Shown here piece after piece: positions 10,441 through 20,261 of a stretch of DNA of 34,755 bases (the stretch's first letter is position 1; each line of letters begins with the position of its first letter). The DNA is taken from NCBI GenBank assembly GCA_021208135.1, contig JAJOKB010000003.1, forward strand, positions 1-34,755, given 5' to 3'. The DNA comes from Verrucomicrobiota bacterium (GTDB taxonomy: Bacteria > Verrucomicrobiota > Verrucomicrobiia > Opitutales > Oceanipulchritudinaceae). The notes under the pieces were generated by a model. The model was not told the DNA's origin and ran no database searches. It worked only from the letters and a program-made list of their open reading frames with translations. The position numbers and the translations under genes are program-made.

Positions 10441-12024
10441 TTAGTATTTGTAGAAATTGGGCATGGACTGCCATTTTACCGCCAATGCGAGGACTGCGGC
10501 GAATGCCAGGTGGACAGCGCCGATTTGCAGATGGAATTCGACAGTTGCCTGGGCGAGTAATAAAGCTAATCCGGCGTACAACGCAAGGTGGTGCAGCCGT
10601 AAATGTCGGATCCACCGCAAAGCGATACCTGCCCAGGCGAGAAAAATTGCGGCAAGGATACCCACCCCGACATAGCCTAGCTCAATGGTGTACTGCAACC
10701 AGTCGTTGTGAGCATAATCCCAAATCAGCCGCACGCGTTGCCAGCGGGACCGGCCTTGTTCATCCGTTACCCGTTCCGCACGGAAGCCAATGGTATTGGG
10801 AAACAAATTCTGGTATGCGGGAAAATAGTACATAAAGCCACCTGCGCCTACACCAAAGGGTTGGTGATCCTGCAGCATTCGCATACTGGCGATGTTCATT
10901 TCCGTGCGGATATCTTTGTGTGGATCCTGAATAACCGCAAAGATGGATTGCCACTCCTGTTTAAATTCCTCCCGGTCCAGGGTATGCCAGGTCAGCCAGG
11001 TAACTGCTGCGGTACAAAACAACAGAATTCCTACGGTGGCACCAACGGCTTTCCAGCGCCTTTGCATGCCAGCGTCCAGCATTAACAGAATGGCAAACAC
11101 CAAGGTCAGTAGCACGCCCATGGCGATGACTGCCCGCGATAACGTCATTACCGCTGTAAAGGTGACCAGTACCATCATCGCCATATACACCAACCACGGC
11201 CCGCCTGACTGCATCCGTTTGCGCGCAACGCTCAAATAATGAAAAAACAGGGACATGGTAACGCTGCCACCCAAAATCAGCAGCGCCCCGGCATGGTTTA
11301 CGTTGATCAAGGTGCCAAAAAATGGTCGGGAGCGGTCGCGGGTTTGCCAGTGGGGCTCCCAAATCCCCAGAATTTTGCTGTAGCCCATGTAGTATTGATA
11401 AAGGGCGATCAAAGCGTACAGACAGAACAAAATGGCGACACCGTTGATCATGATCATGAAGCCTCGGCGCGTTTGTACCCCAACCCAGAGCGCACAAACC
11501 CATAAAAAACACGTCCCGAAAATCATCAAATAGCGGAATGGGTTTTTGTATTCCAGCAGGGTTTGCATGCCGGAGGGCAACCACTCGATATGGTCATTGG
11601 GTTGCAGCAACAAGCCCCCGAAATGAAAGGTCAATACCCAGGCAATATTCCACGATTGAATCCACACATAAATCAGCAGCAATAATCCCGGCCAGAATAC
11701 TGGAAAGCACAGCAGGCGCTTGAGGTTTTCCACACCGCCAGGGGAGGGTAGCCTGTGGCCTTTCGCGCTGGGCATTGGAGCGAACAGCAACACGAAGGTA
11801 ATGCCTGCCACAATGTAGCCGCAGGTCATAGCCCACCAGCGGTGGCCTCCCAACAACCAAAACACCGTGTGTAACGTCAACAAAAGTCCGGCGATCACCA
11901 GACACTCACGCAACGGCATTCCAGGCTTGGCATGCGCCCCCGATGACTTGCCGTGCTGAAATGGCAGGATACCTTTGCGAAAGGTGCGCACTGGATCCGC
12001 ATGTCGACTTTTGCCACTTGTCAT
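10441..12024 (-). CDS. O-antigen ligase family (Wzy_C/WaaL-like) membrane protein
   Basis: Polytopic inner-membrane protein of about 527 residues with some 11-12 hydrophobic segments. It belongs to the O-antigen ligase/polymerase superfamily, which joins or polymerises lipid-linked glycans on the periplasmic face. Seen: a large periplasmic loop late in the protein ending in the family motif YAHNDWLQYTIELG, plus GTLINVNHAGALLILGG and GVGAGGF. ATG 12024 (MTSGKSRHADPVR) is used as start; it has no ribosome-binding site. An alternative ATG at 12088 has AGGAG at 12098-12102 and would join this frame if one base of a G4 run near 12048-12056 were extra, which is plausible given the many indels here. 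First gene of the leftward operon with zwf and opcA. Exact glycan substrate unknown. Confidence 0.85.
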   Translation of the reverse strand: MTSGKSRHADPVRTFRKGILPFQHGKSSGAHAKPGMPLRECLVIAGLLLTLHTVFWLLGGHRWWAMTCGYIVAGITFVLLFAPMPSAKGHRLPSPGGVENLKRLLCFPVFWPGLLLLIYVWIQSWNIAWVLTFHFGGLLLQPNDHIEWLPSGMQTLLEYKNPFRYLMIFGTCFLWVCALWVGVQTRRGFMIMINGVAILFCLYALIALYQYYMGYSKILGIWEPHWQTRDRSRPFFGTLINVNHAGALLILGGSVTMSLFFHYLSVARKRMQSGGPWLVYMAMMVLVTFTAVMTLSRAVIAMGVLLTLVFAILLMLDAGMQRRWKAVGATVGILLFCTAAVTWLTWHTLDREEFKQEWQSIFAVIQDPHKDIRTEMNIASMRMLQDHQPFGVGAGGFMYYFPAYQNLFPNTIGFRAERVTDEQGRSRWQRVRLIWDYAHNDWLQYTIELGYVGVGILAAIFLAWAGIALRWIRHLRLHHLALYAGLALLLAQATVEFHLQIGAVHLAFAAVLALAVKWQSMPNFYKY

Positions 12025-12149
12025 AGTCCCCACTGTGGCCACCTCTGCCCCTCCCCGCAAGCGTGTAAAGTTTCATTTGCACCTGCATGGTTTCCGGCTC
12101 CTTTAGCGCCGCTACTGTGGAGTTGAGCAGTGTCTGTTTGTCAGGCCGA

Positions 12150-13909
12150 TCAGCTCTTTTGATTGTGGGCAGGCTGTGTTTGGGTATTCAGGATATGTTT
12201 GGCGCGGGCTAGTGAATCGTCAAAGTTTGCACTGAAGTTTTCCCGTCCGATGATGTCGATAAAGCCTGCTTTGCGCAGCATTTGCAGAGGTTGTTGGTGA
12301 ATGCCGCTCAAAATAACCGTACCCCCTTTTTTTCGCATGCGTTCGACCACGCTCTGAAGTGCGTTCATGCCCGTGGCGTCCATCGCAGTGACTAAATGAA
12401 GCCTTATGATCAATACTTTGGGCCATTTGTCGACGCGCGCCAGAGCGTCCTCCATCTTTTTCCGCCGCACCAAACAAAAAAGGGTCCGAATATCCGGTAG
12501 ACTAGCACCCCTTGAGGTATTTCCTTGCCCTGCACCATCTGCTGTGGGGATTCGAGTACGTCATCGGCTGTCACCAAACTTACCTCGGTCGTTTCAGAAA
12601 CACGCTTGATGTAAAGAATCGCGGCCAAGACCATGCCTACTTGTATGGCAATGACTAAATCAAATACCACTGTCAGCCCCATGGTTGTCAGCAAAACCAA
12701 AGCATCACTGGCAGGCATTTTGCCTAAGCGGGTCAGTTCGTGCCACTCACCCATGCGCAAAGCTACGACGATCAAAACGGCTGACATCGCGGCAATCGGG
12801 ATGTGAACAACCCACGCAGCAAACAGGGTTACTACAGCCAACAAAGTAAGGGCATGGATGATGCCGGACAAGGGGGTTTTTGCACCGTTGCTCACGTTGG
12901 CGGAGGTGCGGGCGATGGCACCGGTTGCCGGTAAACCTCCAAAGAATGGGCAAATGATGTTCGCTATGCCCTGGGCCATCAGTTCAGTATTGCTGTCATG
13001 ATGGTCGTCACTCAAACCATCGGCTACGACCGCCGACAGCAAGGATTCAATCGCACCCAATATGGCAATTGCCATTGCCGGCCCGATTAATGCCCTTACC
13101 ATTTCTAGATTCCACTGCGGAAGCATGGGCATGGGTAATCCTGTGGGTATAGCTTCCGCACCAAACTTGCTGCCAATAGTGGCCAAATCCATCCAGCCAA
13201 GACCCTTCAGCGCAGCTACCACAGCAGTAGCTATCAACATGGCAACAATGGATCCTGGTAGCCATTGAATGTGCAGCTTTTGCCAACTGAGAATGATCGC
13301 TACGCAACCAGTGGCCAGGAGTACGGCAGATAGACTAATATCACTCAAATGCTCCACCAGCCAGAAGCCCTTTTCGAAAAATTCGCGTGGCGGAGGCGAT
13401 GCCGCAAAAATACCCAGGAAATCTGGAATCTGTGTGACCATGATGGCGATGGCGATTCCAGTGGTAAAGCCACTGGTCACGGGCCACGGAATGAATTTTA
13501 TCAGACTTCCCATCCTGCACAGACCCATGAGCAGGAGAATACAGCCGGCCATGATAGTTGCCAATATCAGGCCCGAATAACCGTGCTCGATGACGATTAA
13601 TAGGATAATCGGGATGAATGCCGCAGTCGGACCGCCGATTTGAACGCGTGAACCGCCCAGCAATGAGATCAAAAAACCTGCAATAATTGCGGTGTAAATG
13701 CCAAGCGCGGGTGCAGGTAACGGGGTATCCGTTCCGGTCGGAATACTTGCAATTCCCAAGGCCAGAGCCAGTGGCAGGGCTATCAAACCTACTGTGACCC
13801 CTGCCATAGCTTCACGCCCCAGAGACCATTCAGCACGGCCCCCGTTCTTCAACAGCTCAAGAATTCTAGGCCTAAAGGCAGCAGTCTCAAAGGACGGTTT
13901 TGTTTGCAT
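12150..13909 (-). CDS. SulP family anion transporter with C-terminal STAS domain (two frameshifts)
   Basis: Inner-membrane anion carrier (sulfate, bicarbonate or a similar anion), about 585 residues after repair. Seen: the SulP N-terminal core (GVTVGLIALPLALALGIAS), the binding-site region (RVQIGGPTAAFIPIILLI), WPVTSGFTTGIAI, the segment GLPATGAIARTSANVSNGAKTP, and a cytoplasmic STAS domain (LIIRLHLVTAMDATGMNALQ and GGTVILSGI). Two extra bases split off the STAS domain: one in A6 at 12476-12481 and one in T5 at 12457-12461 (+ strand). Removing both gives YRIFGPFLFGAAEKMEDALA, matching the well-known SulP linker. A single base addition would also join the frames but destroys this motif. Nothing nearby shows which anion is carried. 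Confidence 0.88.
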
Positions 13910-14000
13910 CAGGAATGCATTTCAATCTGATCTTCAGTTTTCTTAAATTCAAGCTGCAAAAAACAGCACTGGAGCAGTGCCGAGTCAGGGTTGTGGACCG

Positions 14001-14047
14001 AGGGTGGACTGAAATCCACCCTCCCGGAGGGCGGGTTTCAACCCGCC
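14001..14047. repeat. Tandem inverted repeats (double hairpin) between manA and the SulP gene
   Basis: Two near-adjacent perfect hairpins. The first has an 8-bp stem AGGGTGGA/TCCACCCT (14001-14008 with 14015-14022, loop CTGAAA). The second has an 8-bp stem GGCGGGTT/AACCCGCC (14030-14037 with 14040-14047, loop TC). The stretch between them (CCTCCCGGAGG) is itself almost palindromic. It lies about 30 bases past the manA stop and about 90 bases before the SulP start. No T-run follows, so a classic terminator is not obvious. It could be a REP-like mobile palindrome or an mRNA 3'-end stabiliser. Confidence 0.75.
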
Positions 14048-14079
14048 GCTGGAGGGGTGCCAATCTGGTTTTTTTACGC

Positions 14080-15024
14080 TTATTGAGCGAAGCGTTCTGT
14101 GATCAAAAGTGTGGTCTGTTCAGTTGCTGAGAAAGTGTGAGATGCGCAGAAGGGGAGAAGCACGTTTGGTGCCTTTGGGTAACAAGGTGTTTTTATATAG
14201 CAGAGTGCCTTGGTGACGGATAGAATTCTCGGTTGTTCGAAAGCTGGAAAGCTGATGGATGCGCCGGACTGTATGTGTCTGCACAACAAAGAGAATTCCG
14301 CGGCATCGACTAATGTGGTGGATTGATTGGCCGCGTGGATGAGGTGTGGTGCCTCATCTGCGAAATCGATGGAAGCGAGGGATTCCTCAATATGCAACTG
14401 CCTGGGTTGACCATCCAAGCCGACGCGGCCCCAGTCATAGACTCTGTAAGTGGTGTCCGAGTTCTGTTGAATCTCAAGGATGAGATTGCCGCCATCGATG
14501 GCGTGAAGTCGGCCACTGGGGACGAATAAAGAATCGCCTGGTTGTGTCGGCAACCTGGGTACCAGAGGTTCCAATGCCTGTTGTCGCAGGGCGGCTTCAA
14601 AGGATTGGCGGGAGACGCCTGATTGTATGCCGGCAAGGACTGCGCTGTCGCCCCATGTTTCAACCACAAACCAATTTTCGGTCTTGGGTTCGCCGCCTAA
14701 AGAGGGGGCGATCGACGCGGGTGGGTGAACTTGCAGGCTGAGGCGTTCCTGGCAATCGAGCCATTTGACCAGAATGGGGAAGGGCTTGTTGGCCGGATAA
14801 TTCGGTCCCATGACCTGGTCTGAGTGCGCTCCGAGAATCTGGCGCAAGGATAATCCGGCGAATTCACCGCTGCTGACAATCGAATTGGCCTCGGGCCGAT
14901 CGACAATTTCCCAGCTTTCACCAATAGGCTTGGAGCTGGGCAGGGATCTGCCCAGGGAAGACTGCAAACGCCGTCCGCCCCAAACGCGTTCTTGGTAAAT
15001 GGGCGTGAAAAAGATTGGATCCAT
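14080..15024 (-). CDS. manA: Class I mannose-6-phosphate isomerase
   Basis: Zinc enzyme that interconverts mannose-6-phosphate and fructose-6-phosphate and supplies mannose for surface glycans. 314 residues, the usual length of the short (Bacillus-type) class. Seen: N-terminal IFFTPIYQERVWGGRRL, the zinc ligands QVHPP (about residue 100) and KTENWFV, the catalytic region FVPSGRLHAIDGGNLILEIQ, and QNSDTTYRVYDWGR. ATG 15024 is used; a TTG six bases upstream is possible. The gene is divergent from ftsK, whose start is 87 bases away. The C-terminal 40 residues are less conserved, but the frame is continuous. No Shine-Dalgarno sequence is visible. Confidence 0.92.
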   Translation of the reverse strand: MDPIFFTPIYQERVWGGRRLQSSLGRSLPSSKPIGESWEIVDRPEANSIVSSGEFAGLSLRQILGAHSDQVMGPNYPANKPFPILVKWLDCQERLSLQVHPPASIAPSLGGEPKTENWFVVETWGDSAVLAGIQSGVSRQSFEAALRQQALEPLVPRLPTQPGDSLFVPSGRLHAIDGGNLILEIQQNSDTTYRVYDWGRVGLDGQPRQLHIEESLASIDFADEAPHLIHAANQSTTLVDAAEFSLLCRHIQSGASISFPAFEQPRILSVTKALCYIKTPCYPKAPNVLLPFCASHTFSATEQTTLLITERFAQ

Positions 15025-15111
15025 AAGCAAAGGTTAGGGGGCAATATGAATGATGGTCAATTTGTATTCGCCAATGCTGCGACAACTCCTTTACTTTGTC
15101 ATACCATATAC

Positions 15112-17737
15112 ATGGCAAAAGTTCGCAATAACAGCAATCCAACTATCAAAGCGAGCCTGGACACCCGCGAGAGCAAGCCCCGCTGGGTGCTTGGTATTTT
15201 GGCGTTAATACTCGGGATACTGACGGCATTGGCCTTGGGTGATTACAGTCCACAGCAAAATGAACGCTTTCATCAACCTGTTGAAGAGACCAATATTATC
15301 GGCTGGTTTGGGCTGGCGTTTTCGTATTACAGCCTGTTAACCATCGGGGTCGCATCCTGGACGATATCGTTCGTTTTTGCATGGTTAGCGTACTTGTTTT
15401 TGTGCGGTCATGGCCACCGGATATCCTGGGGCAAGGTCATTTGCTTGTTTTTGCTGGTGATCAGTACGGCTGTTTTCGGAAGCCTGGTGCATCAACATTG
15501 GAGCGAGGGTGAGCCCATTCGCAGTAATTACTTCCCCAGTGGTTATGGAGGACTGGTCGGTTTCAGTTTATACAACCAGGTACTGGATTTCTTCATCGGC
15601 AAGGTTGGTACATTTGTTGTTTTTGCAGTCTTGTTTCTGTTTTCTTTTTGGGTGCTGTTCAGTGATAATTTATTGCGCGATCTGGTGATGTATTTGCGCA
15701 AGGCGTTGGAAGGATTGGCCACCATCCGTGCCACCCGGGCCGAACAGGCTGCAGCCAGGGCAGCGGCTGTCGAGAGTCCTACCATACCGGTGACCAAACC
15801 AGCGCCAGTGCCTGCGCCAAAGCCAAGTTCCGGTTTGGTTCCAGTGAATAAGGAATCGGATGAGGATGTGGATCCGTTGCCCCGAATGAAGACCGCAGGC
15901 AAGCCCACATTGGCTCCACGCACCGGAGTGGCGGCCTCGATCCGCAAAACTTTTGAGCCGCTGATCGATGAACCTGTGGGCAAAAGCACCGACGAAGACG
16001 GACCCTTGCCCAAGGCAACCGACGAGAAAACTGAAACAGGCAATGAGGAAACCCCAGAGCCTGCCAAGGCTACCACCAAACTCACTTTGCCCAAATTGCA
16101 ACCAGGCGAATCTGCCGTTAGCTTGACCTCCGGGTTGAAAATTATCGCCAGCGAACAGACGCGCAAGGCAATCATTCCTGAGAATAAGATCAAAGGGGAG
16201 TACATTTTCCCTCCCTACAAATTGCTGAGCGAACCCATCGTAGTCACTGAAAGTGATAATTCGGATTATCATCGGCAAACAGCTGAATCATTGATCCGAA
16301 TTCTGGATGAGTTTGGAGTCAAGGTGACTCCCGGTGAGATTCATACTGGTCCTGTGATAACCAGATACGATGTGTTTCCAGCTCCCGGTGTACGGGTGGA
16401 AAAAATCATGAATCTGGATAAAAACCTGGCCTTGGGCTTGAAGGCGATGTCTGTGCGTATTCTGGCCCCTGTCCCTGGCAAAGGGTGTGTCGGTATCGAA
16501 GTGCCCAACAAGCATCCGCAATCGGTGGTTATCCGCGATATTCTGGAATCGGAAGACTGGTTTAACACCAAGGCTGAAATTCCTATTGCCCTTGGCAAAG
16601 AGGTGAGCGGCAAGCCGTTGATTGCAGACCTTACCAAGATGCCGCACTTATTGATAGCGGGTTCAACAGGTTCGGGGAAGACCGTTTGTATCAACTCGAT
16701 TATTACCTCTTTGTTGTATCACTCCAGTCCTGACGATTTAAAATTCGTCATGGTGGATCCAAAAAATTGTTGAAATGCAGGTTTACAACAGTTTGCCGCA
16801 CATGCTGGTCCCGGTGGTTACGGATCCGAAAAAAGTACCGAACGCCTTGAAGTATTTGCTGACGCAAATGGAGCGCCGCTATCATCTGTTTGCCTCAGTA
16901 GGGGTGCGCAACATTGCCGGTTACAACGCCAAGATGGCGCGGACGATAGAAGATGCCGCAGAAGCTGAGAAAAAGGCCGCTGAGCTGGATGCAGCTCTGA
17001 CCCCTGAGGAACGTTTGGCAGCAGCCAGTGCTATTGAGGTGCCCAGGCAGTTGGAGTTTGAGGACGAGCAACCTTCCAAGTTGCCGTATATTGTGGTCAT
17101 TGTGGATGAATTGGCCGACCTCATGATGGTGGCCCCGGCTGATATTGAAACCGGCATTGCCCGTTTGGCGCAGTTGGCCCGTGCGGCCGGTATTCACCTG
17201 ATTCTGGCTACCCAAAGGCCTTCGGTTAATGTGATAACCGGAGTGATCAAAGCAAATCTTCCCAGTCGCATTGCCTTTAAGGTGGCCTCCAAGGTGGACT
17301 CACGCACCATTCTGGATGGCGGTGGCGCTGACCAATTGATTGGACGGGGGGATATGTTGTTTTTACCGCCGGGATCACCGGAATTGGTGCGTTCGCAGGG
17401 AGCATTTGTCGGTGACGAAGAAATCAATGGAATCGTGGAGTTTATCAAGGAACACAACGGTGAACCTGAATTCGACGAAATGTTCCAGCGCAACCTTGAA
17501 CAAAGCGATGAGGATGGCGACGAAGGAGGCGATGGTGAGGATTGGGACGATGAAATGGTTCCCCAGGCCATCGACGTGATCCGCAACAGCAAACGGGCCT
17601 CAACATCGATGCTTCAGCGACGCCTGAAAATTGGCTACAATCGTGCTGCCCGTATCATGGAAATTTTAGAAGACAAAGGCATTGTTGGTCCTGAAAATGG
17701 TTCAAGCCCGCGCGAAATCCTAATGGATCTGGATTGA
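15112..17737 (+). CDS. ftsK: DNA translocase FtsK/SpoIIIE (frameshifted)
   Basis: Hexameric ATP-driven DNA pump at the division septum that clears and decatenates chromosome termini. About 874 residues after repair. Seen: four N-terminal membrane segments (residues about 20-205), an Ala/Pro/Glu-rich linker, the motor beginning YIFPPYKLLSEP, Walker A GSTGSGKTVCINSI, Walker B LPYIVVIVDELADLMM, LILATQRPSVNVITGVIKAN, and a C-terminal winged-helix gamma domain (SMLQRRLKIGYNRAARIME) that reads KOPS-like sites. The frame breaks in A6 at 16761-16766, 14 codons after the Walker A region. Removing one A gives MVDPKIVEMQVYNSLPHML, the family consensus. ATG 15112 (MAKVRNN) fits homologues; ATG 15046, preceded by AGGGGG, is an alternative adding 22 residues. 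Confidence 0.93.
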
Positions 17738-17768
17738 CCGGCCTCCACAATACGTACAGACACAATTT

Positions 17769-18638
17769 ATGACAATTGGCGAAAAACTTACAGAAGCCCG
17801 TACCCGCAAGGGTATCTCGATCCGTGAGGCTGCTGAAGCCACCAAGATTCGCGGCGAGTATCTTTCCGCCATGGAAGAAAATACATTCGCCATCAATCTT
17901 CCAGAGATTTACAAGCGTGGCTTTTTGCGGAATTATGCACGCTTTCTCAAATTGGATCCGGATAAGTTGATGGCCGATTACGGTGCGCTGCAAATCAGTC
18001 GTCAGTCCTCTGTTTCTGTGCGCGGTGACCGGGAAATGTATGGTCGGATCGAGTTGCCTCGCCAATCAACTGCTGAAACGACGGCGACCGAGAGCACTGC
18101 TGCTGCCACGCCTGCGCGGTCGGGTGCCGCTGCGGTGACTTCGAATCCAAGGGTTGAACGCTCCCGTACCGCAGTTGGTGATGAGACAGATGAGCCGGTA
18201 TTACCCGATTGGTTGGGGGGGATTCAGCAGGCTACCTTCATCAAGATTTTGATCGGTGTGGGTGGAGTTTCAGTCCTGATTTTATTGTTGGCGGTATTGA
18301 TCAGCATTATCCGCGGTGGTTCTTCTTCAGAACCTGTGGTCAACCAGGCCTCTCCCCCGAGTCAATCCGCTCCGGTCATCCCTGCTGCCCAGCCGGTAGC
18401 TGAAACGGGGCAATTGGTCATCAGAGCCAATGCCAGTGTAACTTTGCTTATTGAAAACAGAGAAACCAGAGAGCGATTGTTTACTGGCACCTTAAACGCC
18501 GGAGAGGCTACTCCCACCTTGCGCAAAACGGGCCCCTTGTCCGTGCGCTTCACCGAGGGCGAGGCAATCATCATTGAATTGAATGGGCAGCAAATCCGTC
18601 CTGAACGCAGTGGTATCGGTCAGATGCTCCTGCCTTGA
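17769..18638 (+). CDS. RodZ-like protein: HTH domain, one membrane segment, DUF4115
   Basis: A 289-residue bitopic membrane protein of RodZ layout. RodZ links MreB filaments to the cell-wall elongation machinery, so a role in cell shape is likely but inferred. Seen: an N-terminal Cro-like helix-turn-helix (MTIGEKLTEARTRKGISIRE through KRGFLRNYARFLKLDPDKLM, residues 1-68), a variable low-complexity linker rich in Thr/Ala (about 95-140), a membrane segment at about 157-181 (ILIGVGGVSVLILLLAVLIS), a Ser/Pro/Gln-rich periplasmic stretch, and a C-terminal beta domain of DUF4115 type (GQLVIRANASVTLLIENRET). It starts 31 bases after the ftsK stop, probably in the same operon. The frame is intact. 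No Shine-Dalgarno sequence. Confidence 0.87.
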   Translation: MTIGEKLTEARTRKGISIREAAEATKIRGEYLSAMEENTFAINLPEIYKRGFLRNYARFLKLDPDKLMADYGALQISRQSSVSVRGDREMYGRIELPRQSTAETTATESTAAATPARSGAAAVTSNPRVERSRTAVGDETDEPVLPDWLGGIQQATFIKILIGVGGVSVLILLLAVLISIIRGGSSSEPVVNQASPPSQSAPVIPAAQPVAETGQLVIRANASVTLLIENRETRERLFTGTLNAGEATPTLRKTGPLSVRFTEGEAIIIELNGQQIRPERSGIGQMLLP

Positions 18639-18668
18639 GGACTCACTGATTATTCCGTTCAATTGCAG

Positions 18669-18700
18669 TTGACCCCAATGGGGGTATAGCTAGGTTATTG
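18669..18700 (+). promoter_or_regulatory. Possible sigma70-type promoter of the 6S RNA
   Basis: TTGACC at 18669-18674 as -35, then 16 bases, then TAGGTT as a weak -10, placing transcription start near 18701 just before the 6S closing stem. The -10 match is poor, so this is a suggestion only. Confidence 0.35.
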
Positions 18701-18891
18701 ATTCCTCTGCAGTGTTCGGGGTGATCTTCGATGCGCTCTTCCCTGATATTCTTGTTACGGGAGCTGATTACGTTTGGTTGGCTGTCACGCCGATAAGTTC
18801 GGAAGACAAAAGACTGAATGCTGGTTCCCACTTTTCTTTACCTGAGGTAAAGAGCTGAAGGTTTACCCACGGCACAGGCGGAGGTTTTTTT
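18701..18891 (+). ncRNA. ssrS: 6S RNA (SsrS-like)
   Basis: About 190-nt RNA that mimics an open promoter and binds the housekeeping RNA polymerase holoenzyme, reducing transcription in stationary phase. The structure read by eye fits the family. The closing stem is CCTCTGC (18704-18710) with GCGGAGG (18878-18884), GTG (18712-18714) with CAC (18873-18875), and GGGTGA (18719-18724) with TTACCC (18863-18868), separated by small internal loops. A central bubble follows, then a terminal stem TCTTCC (18737-18742) with GGAAGA (18801-18806). The 3' side of the bubble holds the hairpin CTTTACC-TGA-GGTAAAG (18836-18852), equivalent to the 3'-bubble hairpin of E. coli 6S RNA. The 5' end also resembles E. 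coli 6S (CTCTGnnnTGTTCG). Seven T follow the stem. No protein gene fits this stretch. Confidence 0.85.
18880..18884 (+). promoter_or_regulatory. rarA ribosome-binding site inside the 6S RNA closing stem
   Basis: GGAGG, seven T, then ATG at 18892. It is one of the clearest Shine-Dalgarno sequences in the window and is also the 3' strand of the 6S closing stem, paired with CCTCT at 18704-18708. Folding of 6S RNA would hide it. Confidence 0.75.
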
Positions 18892-20257
18892 ATGTCCTCA
18901 CATCAACCAGGATTGTTTGATCAAGGTGATTCAACGGCACGTGATGGCGGCGGCGGTGAGTTTGTGGCAAAGCATTTAACCACTGGCGGCAAGGATGCGT
19001 CCGCGTACTCTGGAGGAAGTGGTGGGGCAGGAGCACATCCTTGGCGTCGATAGTTTGTTGCCCAAACTGGTGCGCAGTCAAAAGTTTGGCTGTTTGTTTT
19101 TTTTATGGTCCTCCGGGGACAGGCAAGACAACCCTGGCTGAAGTGATTGCCCGCAATTGCGCTGATAGATTTGTGCGTGTGAATGCGGTGTCATCCAATG
19201 TCGCCGAGTTACGTTCAATTTTGGCAATGGCGCGTCAACACAGCCATCGCGGTACGTTATTATTCATCGATGAAATTCACCGATTCAACCGGGCTCAACA
19301 GGATTTGCTTTTGCCGGATATGGAGTCAGGTGTTATCCGCTTGATCGGCGCGACCACCCAAAATCCGGGATTTTATATCAACCAGCCCTTGTTGAGTCGC
19401 GGTCACTTGTTCCGTTTGGAGGCCTTGTCCGTGGCAGTTGTGGCGCGTCAATTGCGCTTTGCTCTGACAGATAGTGAGCGTGGACTCGGCAGCCATGCGG
19501 TGACTGCTGAGGATGTCGTGTTCGAAGAGTTGGCCGTGATGAGTCAGGGGGACATGCGCAGGGCGCTGAATGCCCTCGAAGTATTGGCATTGTCGCAACC
19601 GGTAGGTGGCAGCATAACGCAGGAGTCATTAAAGGCTTTTGCGGTGGAACGCCAGATTCGCTATGATGCGGATGCCGATGAGCATTACGATACCGCCTCC
19701 GCATACATAAAGAGTATGAGGGGAAGCGATCCCGATGCCGCCATTTATTGGTTGGCTAAAATGTTGGCAGGGGGTGAAGATCCCCGGTTCATTGCCCGGC
19801 GCCTGGTTATTTTTGCGTCTGAGGACATAGGATTGGCCGATTCACGGGCACTTTCTTTAGCGGTAGCCACCTTCCATGCATGTGAACAGATTGGATTACC
19901 TGAGTGTGAGTTGAATTTGGCACATGCCACTTTATTTATGGCGACCGCCCCCAAAAGTAATTCCTCAACGCTTGCTATCAGTCGGGCCAAGGACGCATTG
20001 AAATCGCAGCCTGTGCAGTCAGTTCCTGCGCATCTGCGCGATAGCCATACGGTTTTTAATAAAAGTGTTGGGCAGGCAAAGGTTACTTGTATAGCCACGA
20101 CTTCCCAGAGGGCATCAGTGGTCAAAACTACCTGGTGCAACCGCTAGCGTTGTATCATCCCAAGGATGCTGGAGCCGAAATTGCCATCGGCCAAAGATTG
20201 CGCCATTGGCAGCAACTGCGCATTGGAATTCAGACCCGAAACAAGCAGAAAGATTGA
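18892..20257 (+). CDS. rarA: Replication-associated recombination protein RarA/MgsA (three frameshifts)
   Basis: AAA+ ATPase of the clamp-loader/WRNIP1 family that acts at stalled replication forks, about 454 residues after repair. Three indels are inferred. AA at 18978-18979 has one A extra; the fix gives VAKHLPLAARMRPRTLEEVV, the family's N-terminal motif. T8 at 19097-19104 has one T extra; the fix gives FGCLFFYGPPGTGKTTLAEV with Walker A. GG at 20081-20082 has one G missing; the fix gives KGYLYSHDFPEGISGQNYL and a natural end at 20255-20257. Also seen: Walker B LLFIDEIHRFN, sensor 1 GATTQNP, the arginine-finger region LLSRGHLFRL, and C-terminal ALYHPKDAGAEIAIGQRL. ATG 18892 is chosen for its GGAGG site, which lies in the 6S RNA stem. 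Confidence 0.9.
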
Positions 20258-20261
20258 TTTC

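Noticed and set aside
11906-12088. A separate 60-residue gene starting at ATG 12088 with a good AGGAG site.
   Set aside because: It overlaps the O-antigen ligase in another frame. More likely it is the true ligase start cut off by one more G-run indel, so it is noted under the ligase.
18643-18831. A 62-residue minus-strand frame after the RodZ-like gene.
   Set aside because: It lies mostly inside the 6S RNA, has no recognisable protein features and no ribosome-binding site.
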